A program made the translations under genes and the position numbers. Below are positions 16,388 through 25,814 of a stretch of DNA of 47,125 nucleotides, piece by piece (position 1 is the first letter of the stretch; each line of letters starts with the position of its first letter). The stretch comes from an uncultured bacterium (GTDB lineage Bacteria; Latescibacterota; UBA2968; UBA8231), in contig CALDFW010000078.1 in NCBI GenBank assembly GCA_937942165.1, positions 1 to 47,125 of the forward strand, written 5' to 3'. Under the pieces are notes generated by a model. It was not told the DNA's origin and did no database searches. It saw only the letters and a program-made list of their open reading frames with translations.

Positions 16388-17164
16388 ATGGAACACTATG
16401 AGATGACGTCCAATCCATTCAGCCTGCATGGACAAGTCGCCTTGATAACGGGAGGCGGCACGGGCATTGGGCTTGCGATCGCCCAGGCCTTTATAGCCCA
16501 GGGCGCACTCGTCTTGATCAGCGGTCGCCGGGAAGACGTGCTGCAGCGCGCGGTCGAAGAGCTGGGAGAACGCGCTGTTTATCGCGTGCACGACGTTACC
16601 CAGACCGAACGAGCCGAGGAATTAATCGATGGCGTGGAGCAGCAGCTAGGCCCTATCACCGCACTGGTTAACAACGCGGGTAACCAAGTGCGCGGCCCTG
16701 CCGAAGAGCTGGACAACGACGGTCTCCAGCAGGTAATGGACGTGCACGTCAACGGAGCCTTTGCGCTCAGTCGCGCAGCGGCACAGCGCATGCTGGACAA
16801 ACGCGAGGGGTCTATTCTCTTTATTGCCTCAATGGCCTCGCTCATGGGGATACCGTACGTGCTGCCCTACGCAGCCGCCAAATCGGCCCACTTGGGGCTC
16901 ATCCGATCGCTGACGGCCGAGTGGGCCGGACGCGGCGTGCGCGTCAACGGCATCGCACCGGGTTGGATTGAGACAGAGATGAGCCGCGAAGCCTTCGCCA
17001 AAGTGCCCGACCGCAAGGTCAAGGTGCTGGGGCGCACGCCCATGGACTGCCTCGGCCAACCGCAGGACATTGGCTGGGCGGCGGCCTACCTCGCCTCGCC
17101 GGCGGCCAAATTTATAACCGGCGTCTGCCTGCCGGTCGACGGAGGCGCATCCATCGGCTTCTAA
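16388..17164 (+). CDS. Short-chain dehydrogenase/reductase (SDR)
   Basis: The 258-residue classical SDR shows the cofactor motif TGGGTGIG (residues 19-26), NNAG (VNNAGNQ), a catalytic Ser in FIASMASL, YAAAK (Tyr and Lys of the active site) and the C-terminal PVDGGASIGF. It is most like the FabG/gluconate 5-dehydrogenase group, using NAD(P) to interconvert an alcohol and a ketone; the substrate is not readable. GGGAG lies about 7 bases before the ATG at 16388; Met6 is an alternative start. It reads in the same direction as the lectin-like gene at 17280 but is separated by 115 bases. Confidence 0.92.
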   Translation: MEHYEMTSNPFSLHGQVALITGGGTGIGLAIAQAFIAQGALVLISGRREDVLQRAVEELGERAVYRVHDVTQTERAEELIDGVEQQLGPITALVNNAGNQVRGPAEELDNDGLQQVMDVHVNGAFALSRAAAQRMLDKREGSILFIASMASLMGIPYVLPYAAAKSAHLGLIRSLTAEWAGRGVRVNGIAPGWIETEMSREAFAKVPDRKVKVLGRTPMDCLGQPQDIGWAAAYLASPAAKFITGVCLPVDGGASIGF

Positions 17165-17175
17165 CAATCGGGGCG

Positions 17176-17240
17176 CGTCTATACATAGGAGCGCGGGTAG
17201 TCTCGCCTACTGCACTATCGGCAGACGCTTAGTATAGACG
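17176..17240. repeat. Spaced inverted repeat upstream of the lectin-like gene
   Basis: CGTCTATAC (17176-17184) and GTATAGACG (17232-17240) are exact inverted copies 47 bases apart, enclosing smaller stem-forming sequence. This could be a structured leader of the gene at 17280 or a terminator-like fold after the SDR gene. Confidence 0.4.
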
Positions 17241-17279
17241 GTCTAGAACAGCTACAACCCATCGGACAAGCAAACCGGT

Positions 17280-18251
17280 ATGATCGTAGAAATTTGGCAT
17301 GGACCACGCCAACGCATAGGCCATTTGGGCAACGCTCAAGGCCATTTTAACGTGCTTGGACAAGTAGACGACTACTCCGCCGTCAGCGAACTGTACTACC
17401 GCCTTAACGGCGGGGAAAAAACGGCGCTAGCTATCGGCCGTGCGCCCAACGGCTTTGGCGATGGCCGACGCTTGGCGCGCAGTGGACACTTTAACGCCGA
17501 CATTCCCACGAGTCTCCTGCACGACGGAGACAACCATATCGACATCGTCGCCATTGATAACGACGGCAACGAATGCGCGTCGAGTACGGTAGTTGAAAAG
17601 TGCGCCGGCAGCGCCCCGCTGCCCTACCACATTGAGTGGGATGCGATACACACCCCGCAGAACGTCGGTCAGTTTGTAGACGGCTGCTGGTCGGTCGGGC
17701 CGGCGGGCCTGCGCACGCAGCACACCGGCTACGAACGCCTGTTTCTCATTGGTAACGATGCCTGGACGGACTATCAGATCACCGTGCCGATCACCATCCA
17801 CGCGGTCGATCCCCTGCTCGGTCCCTACAGCGGCGACAACGGGCTAGGCATCATAATGCGTTTTGCCGGCCATGCAGAAAACGGCACCCCCGAGCAACCC
17901 TCATGGGCCTACCAACCCTTTGGCGCCGTGGCCTGGCTTCGCTGGAAAGACGGACCCGATATGCCCCCCCAAAAGCAGTTTTATCGCGCCGACGGTGACG
18001 AGCGTAGAAACTTTGGTGAGTTTCCGATAATCGAGGGAAAAACGTACGCGCTTAGAGCTGCTTGCGTAGATGCGGGCAATGGACTGAGCACCTATGGATG
18101 CGCGATGTGGGAGGCGGGTGAAGACGCGCCCACGGAGTGGGACTGGCAGGTACAGCTAGCGGACGGACGAGCCCCTTCGCGCGGTGGCATTGCGCTGGTT
18201 GCTCACCACGTCAACGCCTCATTCGGCGACGCGGAGATCCGCCCGCTCTAG
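17280..18251 (+). CDS. Uncharacterised beta-rich protein, Ig-like plus LamG/lectin-like
   Basis: The 323-residue protein has no signal peptide. Residues 1-105 look like an Ig/cadherin-type beta sandwich ([43 protein letters not shown]). The rest resembles a concanavalin-like domain found in glycan-active proteins ([49 protein letters not shown]). Similar two-part proteins occur in Latescibacteria-like genomes without assigned function (memory, not a search). Carbohydrate binding is inferred. The ATG has no strong ribosome site. Its stop codon overlaps the stop of the convergent UDP-glucose dehydrogenase gene. Confidence 0.8.
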   Translation: MIVEIWHGPRQRIGHLGNAQGHFNVLGQVDDYSAVSELYYRLNGGEKTALAIGRAPNGFGDGRRLARSGHFNADIPTSLLHDGDNHIDIVAIDNDGNECASSTVVEKCAGSAPLPYHIEWDAIHTPQNVGQFVDGCWSVGPAGLRTQHTGYERLFLIGNDAWTDYQITVPITIHAVDPLLGPYSGDNGLGIIMRFAGHAENGTPEQPSWAYQPFGAVAWLRWKDGPDMPPQKQFYRADGDERRNFGEFPIIEGKTYALRAACVDAGNGLSTYGCAMWEAGEDAPTEWDWQVQLADGRAPSRGGIALVAHHVNASFGDAEIRPL

Positions 18252-19624
18252 CGCTTACCGACGCCGTGTGCGACAAAGCCCATGGCGCGAAGCTTGTGCA
18301 AATCCAAAATATTGCGACCGTCAAAAATAAAGGCCGGCTTGAGCATCTCTTCGTATATCGATGCGAAATCTAGGTCGGCAAACTCATTCCATTCGGTCAA
18401 GACAGCCGTTGCATGAGCACCTCGCACCGCGTCATACGGATCGGTGCACACCTCAATCTCCCCATCTCCGTCCAGCGAAGCAGACAGCTCTGCGCGAATC
18501 TCTTCTTCTGAAACCTGCGGATCGTAGATGGCCAAATGCGCCTGCTCTTGCAACAGGTGGCGGCATACGTAAATGGCAGCCGACTCGCGCGTGTCGTTGG
18601 TATCCTTCTTAAAGGAAAACCCCAAAATGGCAATGCGCTTACCTGAAACCGTATTGAACAACGCGTTTATAATGCGCTTTGAAAAGCGCCCTTTCTGATA
18701 GTCGTTCATGTGCACTACCTGTTCCCAATAGGAGGCTACTTCTGGTAAATCAAAGTGCTCACACAGGTAGACCAGATTAAAAATATCTTTTTGGAAACAA
18801 GAGCCGCCAAAGCCAACCGAACTCCTGAGAAACTTTGGACCAATACGGCTGTCCAAGCCGATCGCCAACGCTATTTCATCCACATCGGCTCCCGTCTCTT
18901 CGCAGAGCGCCGAGATGGCGTTTATGGAGGAAATTCGCTGCGCTAGGAAAGCGTTGGCCGTCAGCTTAGACAGTTCCGAAGACCAGAGATTGGTAGTAAT
19001 AATTCGCTCACGCGGGACCCACTGTGCATACACGCTGGTCAGCGTTTCTACTGCAGCATCTCCTTCCGGCGTGCGCTCACCGCCAATAAGCACGCGATCG
19101 GGTTCCTCTAAATCGCGCACCGCCGTGCCCTCCGCTAGAAATTCGGGATTGGAGAGGACCTGCACGTTACCCCCTCCAGAACGCGCTTCCATAACCGTCT
19201 TCACGAGTTCAGAAGTGTGCACGGGCACGGTCGACTTCTCTACGATGATGGTATCGCCTTTCAGTGAATGGGCTATACGGCGAGCACAGCGCTCGATATA
19301 CTTCAAATCGGCCGCGCGACCGGCACCTACACCATAGGTCTTTGTGGGTGTATTGACCGCAATAAATATTATATCAGCCGCGCGTATGGCCGCATCCACA
19401 TCGGTTGAAAACGACAGGTTGCGGCCGCGCGCTGAGCGCACAATATCATCTAACCCAGGTTCAAATATGGGCAAGCGATCCGACTGCCAGGCCGCGATAC
19501 GCTCGGCATTGACATCTACAACTTCTACCACTACGTCTCTGCATTTGTGAGCGATCATTGCCATAGTAGGCCCACCTACATAGCCAGCACCGATGCAGCA
19601 GATTCTCAGCAGGTTATTTTTCAA
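18248..19624 (-). CDS. ugd: UDP-glucose 6-dehydrogenase, animal-type
   Basis: This enzyme oxidises UDP-glucose to UDP-glucuronate with two NAD. The 458 residues read like animal UGDH throughout: [13 protein letters not shown] near the start, [66 protein letters not shown] with the catalytic Cys at 276, [11 protein letters not shown] and [14 protein letters not shown] start at 19624, with GGAG 8 bases upstream, gives an N-terminus of animal length; an ATG at 19669 would overlap the upstream EamA gene by 56 bases. It overlaps the EamA stop by 11 bases, suggesting translational coupling. Confidence 0.92.
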   Translation of the reverse strand: MKNNLLRICCIGAGYVGGPTMAMIAHKCRDVVVEVVDVNAERIAAWQSDRLPIFEPGLDDIVRSARGRNLSFSTDVDAAIRAADIIFIAVNTPTKTYGVGAGRAADLKYIERCARRIAHSLKGDTIIVEKSTVPVHTSELVKTVMEARSGGGNVQVLSNPEFLAEGTAVRDLEEPDRVLIGGERTPEGDAAVETLTSVYAQWVPRERIITTNLWSSELSKLTANAFLAQRISSINAISALCEETGADVDEIALAIGLDSRIGPKFLRSSVGFGGSCFQKDIFNLVYLCEHFDLPEVASYWEQVVHMNDYQKGRFSKRIINALFNTVSGKRIAILGFSFKKDTNDTRESAAIYVCRHLLQEQAHLAIYDPQVSEEEIRAELSASLDGDGEIEVCTDPYDAVRGAHATAVLTEWNEFADLDFASIYEEMLKPAFIFDGRNILDLHKLRAMGFVAHGVGKR

Positions 19625-20546
19625 GGCACACGCTCCGTTCCTCGCGAGCCTGCTCGACTCGATTAGCAATGATAATACCGAGTGCGACGAGCGCTACGCT
19701 CATCCACAGCACGGGCGATATCTCCTCTCCCAAAAGCCAAGCGCTCAGCAATACGCCGACAATCGGCGTGGCAAAGCTAAAGACGCCAAGCCGGCTGGCG
19801 CTGTGATGGCGAATGAGAAAGACCAGCAGTACAAAGCACAGTCCGGCCACGACGAGCCCTTGATACAGTACGCCTCCCACTACCGCAGCGCTCATCTCGT
19901 AGTGGGCATCGCGCTCGAACAAGAGGCTCCACACAGCAAATATCGGCAGGCTGAGCACGGCCTGCCAAAACAGCACCTGAAATGGGTGCAGTCCCTGCAC
20001 TAGGCGTTTGATAACGACCTGACGTAGGCCCAGCAGCATACCACTAGTAGCCACCATGAGGTCGCCGAGCACGTAGTCAGTATCCGCGAGCGAAACGGAT
20101 TCGGCAAAGAGCAGAAAAACGCCGGAAAACGAAAAAACGAGGCCGATGGACTTGGCCACTGTGAGCCGATCGCCCGGGATGAAGAAATGCGAGAACAGCG
20201 TCAGAAAAAAGGGGTAGACATTTATAAGTACGCCCGAGCGTCCCGCCGTCGTATACTGCGTGCCGGCGTTGAGCAGCCAAATCTGTACGGTAAAGAGGAC
20301 ACCTAAGCCCGCCAAGCCCTTCCACACCGCGCGCGGCACGCGCACGGGTATGCCAACAAAAAGCGCTCCGACCCAAACGGTCAGAGCGCCTATGATAAAT
20401 CGCAGCGCAGCCATCGCAGCCGGTGGCAAACCGACCAAGCCGGCCTTTATTGCCACCGTGTTCCCACCCCAAAGCACGGCCATCAGCAGCGCCAGCGCGC
20501 CTGCGCGCACGCCGATGGAATCGTTGCGAATAGCGGATTCACTCAT
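19614..20546 (-). CDS. EamA/DMT family transporter
   Basis: The 310-residue membrane protein has about ten helices in two EamA repeats (residues 15-140 and 155-295). Typical features are [35 protein letters not shown] and the second-half [11 protein letters not shown] and [21 protein letters not shown]. The family exports metabolites such as amino acids or sugar derivatives; the substrate is unknown. It starts 18 bases after the cyclophilin gene and its end overlaps the UDP-glucose dehydrogenase start, so all three are probably one transcript. Confidence 0.9.
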   Translation of the reverse strand: MSESAIRNDSIGVRAGALALLMAVLWGGNTVAIKAGLVGLPPAAMAALRFIIGALTVWVGALFVGIPVRVPRAVWKGLAGLGVLFTVQIWLLNAGTQYTTAGRSGVLINVYPFFLTLFSHFFIPGDRLTVAKSIGLVFSFSGVFLLFAESVSLADTDYVLGDLMVATSGMLLGLRQVVIKRLVQGLHPFQVLFWQAVLSLPIFAVWSLLFERDAHYEMSAAVVGGVLYQGLVVAGLCFVLLVFLIRHHSASRLGVFSFATPIVGVLLSAWLLGEEISPVLWMSVALVALGIIIANRVEQAREERSVCLEK

Positions 20547-20564
20547 ATCCGCATCCGCTCATAT

Positions 20565-21203
20565 TCAGTCGACGCGCACCGATTTGATGTAGTCCATGTT
20601 GGGAAACGCTTCCTGCAAATAGGCGTTACCCTGCTCGGCGATATACCCTTGAGAGGCCTGCTGACCGTACTCGGCGTTGATTTTGTCTACTACGTCCATG
20701 CCCTCTGTCACCTCGCCAAACGGGGCAAAGCGCATACCGTCTAAGTTCGTGTTGTCACCCAGGTTGATAAAGACCTGCGTCGTTCGGCTGTTGGGCCGAT
20801 TTGTAGCAGCAAAGGAGATGCGACCCCGCGTGTTGCTCTCTTTGACGGGGTCGTCGAGAAACTGTGCGTTGGCCCACTCCTTGGTGATTTCCGGGTCGCC
20901 GCTCATACCCCACTGCACGACAAAGCCCGGCACGACGCGAAAAAAGCGCTGCTCGTTGTAAAAGCCATTCGTCACTAGGTTGTAAAATCGATCGGCTCCG
21001 CGCGGTGCCCAATCTCGGTAGACGGTGAGCACAAAGTTGCCCGCTGTCGTCTCGAAGGTCACCGCATATTGTTCCGGAGCCTCCGTTTTCATTTCGTCAC
21101 TGGTCGGTTCCATTAACGCCTCCTCATTGAGTTCCACGCCGCCGTCAGAACCGCATCCTAGCGCCGCTAGAAGCGCGCAGGACAGCACTACCAAACGCAG
21201 CAT
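20565..21203 (-). CDS. Cyclophilin-type peptidyl-prolyl isomerase, lipoprotein
   Basis: The 212-residue protein starts with a lipoprotein signal ending in LAALGC (Cys17), then an acidic linker (18-45), then a cyclophilin domain: VTFETTAGNFVLTVY, RFFRVVPGFVVQWG with the catalytic Arg and Phe, FINLGDNTNLDGMRFAPFG and the closing VVDKI. It should be anchored in the periplasm and speed up prolyl isomerisation during folding. TAGGAGGT before the ATG is near-ideal. It lies 37 bases after the transketolase-like gene. Confidence 0.93.
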   Translation of the reverse strand: MLRLVVLSCALLAALGCGSDGGVELNEEALMEPTSDEMKTEAPEQYAVTFETTAGNFVLTVYRDWAPRGADRFYNLVTNGFYNEQRFFRVVPGFVVQWGMSGDPEITKEWANAQFLDDPVKESNTRGRISFAATNRPNSRTTQVFINLGDNTNLDGMRFAPFGEVTEGMDVVDKINAEYGQQASQGYIAEQGNAYLQEAFPNMDYIKSVRVD

Positions 21204-21240
21204 ACGTACCTCCTATCTATCAGTCTTTGAAAAATTACTC

Positions 21241-23478
21241 TCACACGCTTTTAACCGCTTGAATAAGAGCGGCGCGCGTCATGCCAAAGTGCGCCCAAGT
21301 CTCCATGTGGCCTTCCGATGGCGCCGTGCGCGGATCGGTTACGCCCAGATGCGCCGCGCTGACGTTAAGCTGAGATGCCACGCCCGCGACGAGGCCAGCA
21401 AAACCGCGCACGCCCGTTTCAGCCGTGCCGATAAAGCCGTCTTCGATGGTTACCACACCGCCCGGATAGCGACGCACCAACCCTTCTAACGCGCCCTTTT
21501 CCAGGGGCAAGCCATTGATGATGTGCACGTCGACATCGCCCAGTTTTTCTGCGGCCTCACCGGCCAGGAAAGCCGGAGCCCCCAAGGCTAGAATGGCTTT
21601 TTTAGCGCCCTTATACTGCCGATACGCCGTCACGGCTTCCCACGTATCGCTGGTTTCCCACAGCGGGCCCGATCCATCCTGTCTGGCGAGAATGGGCAGG
21701 TTGTCACGCGGTATGCCAATAATGTGCGCGCCGTAGTGGGCCGACAGGTCACAGGTCGCTATAAAAGCAGCGCGCGCATCGGCCGGAGCGTAAAAGCGAT
21801 GCACGTACGGCAGGTAGGTCAAACCGACGTTAATCCAATCTAAGCCCCATCCCGAAAAGTGATCACGGCCCGTGCAGGCCCCTACGTGTGAAATGTGAAA
21901 CGCTACGTTAAGCCCTTCGTTGACCCCATTGAGGTTGCGCTGGTAGCGCCAAAGATCGAAGCCCTCGCGCGCGATACCCTCGAAAAAGGCGGCAAACGTC
22001 GAAACCACGTTGAGCTGCGGTTCAGAACCGCTCATGGCCAATCCGTTTGTGACGAGCGTAGCGGCCTGCTCTTCAATGCTCATTTCAAACTGATGGTCAG
22101 CGGCCAGGAACGAACGCGCCTTGGCCAGCTTGGTAGAGGGGTCTAGATCGCAGCTAACGACAAAAACCTTGTCGGGATGGTGTTTAGCCACGAGCGCATA
22201 GCCCGCTTCGGAACCGGCCCGCGCGCTATCGCTCTCTCCAATGCCCTTGAGCGACACGGCTTTGCGCGCCGACTTGGTCAGAGACAGATTGCGACTGCCG
22301 GGCGCCGGACGCGCCTTGGTTACGACCGTGCGCTTGGCGCGACGCTGCAGTCCGGATAGGGCGCGCTTTTGCGCACCGTTGGACGTGAGCATGGGGTTGT
22401 CCAGCACGGCATCGACGTCTCGCCCCTTCATATGGCCGTCGTGATGGCCTTTGCCACCGGGCAGCTTGTTGACCAAAAAGATGCATTCGAGCATAGCCTC
22501 AACGTCGCCATAGCTCATTAACGAACCAGGAATCCACACTTTCTTGTCGAGCGCAACGCCGTTTTGCGCGGCAAAATCACCCACAATGGCTTCGATACCG
22601 TGCGCTTTGGCGAATTTGGCCAGCGTGACTTCTTCGCCCGTTGGATAGATCATGCTCGGCCTGCCGCGCTGAGCCAAGCTGTAGGCTTTGCGATAGGCTC
22701 TGTAAAGCCCGGCCATATCGTGCAGCGATTTAACCTCGATAATCTCTATGCCCATTGCGGCGACCATGGGCCGCGGGTCTTTGTCCAAGATGCTCTCCGT
22801 GCTACCGGACAGCTGGATGCCGTTGCGATGCATGACAAAGGTGATCGGCGCCCCGTGCACGTCTGCTCCGTTAAATCCATTGAGCGCCTGGCCCGACACA
22901 TAGCCCGCATCGCCGCAGTGACACACAACCCAGGAGCCTTTGCCGTGCTTGGCTTTCTTGCCCAACGCCTGGCCCACCGCAACGGGAATCATCACGCCCA
23001 GTCGACCCCCGTTGAGCTGCGTGCCGCCCGGCAGCCAAGAAACGTGGCCGGGAACGTCGAGGCCGCGCCGAAACTCGTCTACTACGGCCTTTTCGTCGAT
23101 AAAGCCCAAAGCCGACAGCGCCGCATAGTATCCCACGCTGGTATGGGCGTGCTCAATCGTGTAGTCAACGGCTTCGTAGTCCGTTACGGCCAGCGTCAGC
23201 AGCAGTGAGGGAATGAGTTCTAAACCACCGCCTAAGTGGTCGAGTTCGCCGATTTGGGCGAGCGAACCCAGAGAGCGAATCGCCGTCTGAGCCGCCGCGA
23301 CCTGCAGCCCGCCCAGCGCGTCTATTTGCGCGTTGCTCAGCGCCTTGTCTTTGGCGATATCTACCTGCAGTGGCAGCACCTGCGAGCGCACGCGCTGGCC
23401 CAAGTAGCGGGCGTCTTTCAAAAGCTTTTCGTTGCGCCGTTTCTGTCCGGCGAGTGCGGCGTACATAGAGGCAGCCAT
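21241..23478 (-). CDS. Transketolase-like thiamine diphosphate enzyme, unusual subfamily
   Basis: The 745-residue protein has the three-domain transketolase layout. The ThDP domain (residues 85-300) has GGRLGVMIPVAVGQAL and the diphosphate motif GDAGYVSGQALNGFNGAD (from 189). The pyrimidine domain (415-600) has the catalytic Glu region MSIEEQAATLVTNGL (Glu469 or Glu470). The C-terminal domain is 610-745. The canonical transketolase stretch with DGPTHQP is replaced by ACTGRDHFSGWGLDWI, and a basic insert (about 370-410) separates the domains. A two-carbon ketol transfer or related ThDP chemistry is likely but the sugar is unknown. It is upstream of the cyclophilin gene and downstream of the dehydrogenase gene. 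Confidence 0.85.
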   Translation of the reverse strand: MAASMYAALAGQKRRNEKLLKDARYLGQRVRSQVLPLQVDIAKDKALSNAQIDALGGLQVAAAQTAIRSLGSLAQIGELDHLGGGLELIPSLLLTLAVTDYEAVDYTIEHAHTSVGYYAALSALGFIDEKAVVDEFRRGLDVPGHVSWLPGGTQLNGGRLGVMIPVAVGQALGKKAKHGKGSWVVCHCGDAGYVSGQALNGFNGADVHGAPITFVMHRNGIQLSGSTESILDKDPRPMVAAMGIEIIEVKSLHDMAGLYRAYRKAYSLAQRGRPSMIYPTGEEVTLAKFAKAHGIEAIVGDFAAQNGVALDKKVWIPGSLMSYGDVEAMLECIFLVNKLPGGKGHHDGHMKGRDVDAVLDNPMLTSNGAQKRALSGLQRRAKRTVVTKARPAPGSRNLSLTKSARKAVSLKGIGESDSARAGSEAGYALVAKHHPDKVFVVSCDLDPSTKLAKARSFLAADHQFEMSIEEQAATLVTNGLAMSGSEPQLNVVSTFAAFFEGIAREGFDLWRYQRNLNGVNEGLNVAFHISHVGACTGRDHFSGWGLDWINVGLTYLPYVHRFYAPADARAAFIATCDLSAHYGAHIIGIPRDNLPILARQDGSGPLWETSDTWEAVTAYRQYKGAKKAILALGAPAFLAGEAAEKLGDVDVHIINGLPLEKGALEGLVRRYPGGVVTIEDGFIGTAETGVRGFAGLVAGVASQLNVSAAHLGVTDPRTAPSEGHMETWAHFGMTRAALIQAVKSV

Positions 23479-23523
23479 AGAGAAAATCTCTCACTTTCAA
23501 TTCTGGTGAAAATAGACTCAAAA

Positions 23524-23552
23524 AAGATAACGGTAGTGCCCGAGACGGGCAA
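23524..23552 (-). promoter_or_regulatory. Candidate promoter for the transketolase-like gene
   Basis: On the minus strand TTGCCC (23552-23547), a 17-base spacer and TATCTT (23529-23524) lie 46 bases before the start at 23478. Each hexamer matches 4 of 6 bases. The spacer overlaps a small TGCCC/GGGCA stem. Confidence 0.35.
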
Positions 23553-23602
23553 TGAGGCACACCGTTCTAACACCTACACTTGCCAGCACGTGGCACGAAT
23601 AC

Positions 23603-24622
23603 CTAACGCGGCCTAAACTGCATCACCAACTTCTCCGCCCACAGCCTGTTGGCATCAATCGTGCGGCCGGCATTGTGCGGCGTGTGCACGACGTTGTGCC
23701 GCCCGAGCAGCGGATCGTCTAGCGGCAGCGGCTCTACGTCCCATACGTCAGCCGCTAGGCTCAACTCATCGGCCAGCACGCGCCGACGGATCGCTTCCGT
23801 GTCGCAGATTTTTGCACGCGTTACCATTACGACCAGACAACCTGTAGGCAACATATCTATATGCTCGGCTCGCACCAAACCCTCCGTTGATTCCGTAAGC
23901 GGCACCATGGGCACAAAGATTTCTGCATCCGCAACTAGGCGCTCCAAATAGTACTCGCGACGCGCACCGGCTCGGTGAAAGCACGGCTCGCTAGCAAAAG
24001 GATCCCAGGCCGCTACGTCCGCTTCTAGGCTGGAAGCAAAGCTGGCATAGCGACTGGCGATATTACCCGCACCGACGATGCGCACCCGCTTGCCCTGCAG
24101 GGTTCCGCTGGTGAAAGAGGCATCGTCGCCAAACTGATGGCCGCGCACCCCGGGCAGACCGCGCCCACCGGGCGGATTGTAGTCCCACGGCTGTAGATCT
24201 GTTAGAATGGCGTGGTGCAGCTGGGGAATACGGCGCAGGCCGCACAGCGTCAGCGCTAGGCCGAACTCGGAGACGGACTGTCCCCAGAATCCCTCTGAGG
24301 GATGTCTATACACGGCGATTTCGCGCGCATCTAACAGCGCGCCGCACGCCTCGTCGATCTGCGATCCATAGGAGCCCTGAAACGTCGCCTCTTTCAAGGC
24401 GGTGAACCCCTCCAGACACGCGCTCGTTACGCGAACGCTCAAGCACGCCAAGCGCTCGACGGATCCGGCCTCAGCAACGATTTCTCCCACCGGCCGCTCA
24501 TCTCCATCGACAAGGCGCACAAACTCAACCTCGCCCTGATCGCGCCAAAGCGCATGAAAATGGTCTGCAGCAAAAGGCCAAACGCAGTCAAAACTCGGAC
24601 TCACCACAATTACACTCTTCAC
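23603..24622 (-). CDS. D-2-hydroxyacid dehydrogenase (NAD-dependent)
   Basis: About 339 residues with the C-terminal NAD-binding domain RVRIVGAGNIASRYASF (G-x-G-x2-A). The catalytic triad positions are Arg in MVTRAKICD, Glu in DVWDVEPLP and His in HTPHNAG. The N-terminal substrate domain is divergent from common phosphoglycerate or glyoxylate reductases. Start: GTG at 24622 preceded by AAGGAG at 7 bases; the upstream ATG at 24652 would overlap the previous gene. Only 2 bases separate it from the stop of the MBL-cupin gene, so the two are translationally coupled and likely work on the same hydroxy or keto acid. Confidence 0.9.
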   Translation of the reverse strand: MKSVIVVSPSFDCVWPFAADHFHALWRDQGEVEFVRLVDGDERPVGEIVAEAGSVERLACLSVRVTSACLEGFTALKEATFQGSYGSQIDEACGALLDAREIAVYRHPSEGFWGQSVSEFGLALTLCGLRRIPQLHHAILTDLQPWDYNPPGGRGLPGVRGHQFGDDASFTSGTLQGKRVRIVGAGNIASRYASFASSLEADVAAWDPFASEPCFHRAGARREYYLERLVADAEIFVPMVPLTESTEGLVRAEHIDMLPTGCLVVMVTRAKICDTEAIRRRVLADELSLAADVWDVEPLPLDDPLLGRHNVVHTPHNAGRTIDANRLWAEKLVMQFRPR

Positions 24623-24624
24623 AG

Positions 24625-25695
24625 TTATTCTCCTTCCCAATAGCCAACGCAATCGCCTTGGCGGTAGATGTTGTCACCCGTATCGGCCTTGGCAAACACG
24701 TTTATTTTTTTCGAATTGGGGTACTCGCACACGTCGTGTGCGAGCTCTTGGCCCAAAGCGAGTAACACGCATTCTCGATCGCGCTCGTTAATAAATGTAT
24801 GCGCGCCGGACGACCCCGGCGGAAAGGCAATAATATCACCCTCAGACACCGGCCAATCACCGCGCGGCGTGCGCAGCGTGCAGTCGCCCTTCAGCGCGTA
24901 GAACATCTCCTCGCCAAAGTGATGAAAGTGGAGCGGGCAAATACTCTGGCCCTGCGGTAGGCGGACGAGCTGATAGCCCAAGTAGCGCGCCCCCACGAGC
25001 GGATCGAGGTCTTTTGCCTGCCATTGATGACCCGGCCGCTTCATCGCATCTACCCAGGGAACGTCTTTAACATTCACCTTGTTGATATACACGTCATTCC
25101 GCCTCTCCAAACACGCGAGCACCTCTTCCCGCGCGTCGTGCATGATCGAATGCCCGTCACCCACTAACAGCGCTTCAAAGGGCCGCGCCAGCACCTTGCG
25201 CAGCTCGAGCGCGGCCCGCGGAGGATCGGCTAGTTTTTCGTCCATCAGCAGGCTGACGCGCCCCAGTGGAGCCCCCACTACCAAATCGCCGGCCAATACT
25301 AGCTTGCGCTCGGGCCAGTAGAGGGCGAGCTCGCCCGGACTCTTTCCATAGCGCAAGTGAATGCACTCTAAGCCCGGCACAATCTCCTCACCGTCCTCAA
25401 CCATTCGATCCACAGAAACCGAAAGCGCATCGGCATCCTCGCTGTGCACGACGACATCTGCTCCCGTGCGCTCGCGAAAAAAAGCCGCTTCGCGCTCGTG
25501 GTCGGCATTGGTCAATACGATCAGCGCCGCTCCACCCAGTCGGTCCAACTGCCGCAGGTCGTTCTCGCTCATTGGAACGGGATCGATCAGCACGTTGCCC
25601 TCTCTGCGCACCCACAGGTGACCGTTAAAGTCTATTTGACGCTGGTCATTAAACACCGACCAACAGTACATGTCTTCAAAGACTATCTGCTTCAT
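24625..25695 (-). CDS. Metallo-beta-lactamase-like and cupin fusion protein
   Basis: The 356-residue protein joins two domains. Residues 1-215 follow a metallo-beta-lactamase fold (HLWVRREGNVLIDPV, LTNADHE, LVLAGDLVVG with Asp137, LVGDGHSIMHD). The usual T-H-x-H-x-D-H has become T-N-A-D-H, so some zinc ligands are lost. Residues 240-330 are a cupin with PLHFHHFGEEMFYALKG, where all three His and the Glu metal ligands are present, then PVSEGDIIAFPPG. The cupin is therefore likely the metal-active half. TAGGAGC precedes the ATG. It is coupled to the D-2-hydroxyacid dehydrogenase gene. Function unknown. Confidence 0.85.
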   Translation of the reverse strand: MKQIVFEDMYCWSVFNDQRQIDFNGHLWVRREGNVLIDPVPMSENDLRQLDRLGGAALIVLTNADHEREAAFFRERTGADVVVHSEDADALSVSVDRMVEDGEEIVPGLECIHLRYGKSPGELALYWPERKLVLAGDLVVGAPLGRVSLLMDEKLADPPRAALELRKVLARPFEALLVGDGHSIMHDAREEVLACLERRNDVYINKVNVKDVPWVDAMKRPGHQWQAKDLDPLVGARYLGYQLVRLPQGQSICPLHFHHFGEEMFYALKGDCTLRTPRGDWPVSEGDIIAFPPGSSGAHTFINERDRECVLLALGQELAHDVCEYPNSKKINVFAKADTGDNIYRQGDCVGYWEGE

Positions 25696-25764
25696 ATGCG
25701 CTCCTATAGAAGGCTGTAGGAGACAAATTCACGGAAAAGACCGCGTTTGTCGATTGCAACGCAA

Positions 25765-25792
25765 AACCCCCCTGCATATGAGCAGAGGGGTT
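25765..25792 (-). terminator. Rho-independent terminator of the PHP gene
   Basis: On the minus strand AACCCCTCTGC pairs with GCAGGGGGGTT (one mismatch) around a 6-base loop, followed by further T's before GCG. It lies 22 bases after the PHP stop at 25815. Confidence 0.75.
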
Positions 25793-25814
25793 CGCTACCT
25801 ACAATGCACTGCGA

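Noticed and set aside
22564-23208. Plus-strand open frame of 214 codons inside the transketolase-like gene
   Set aside because: Antisense shadow; the minus-strand protein shows ThDP motifs throughout this stretch.
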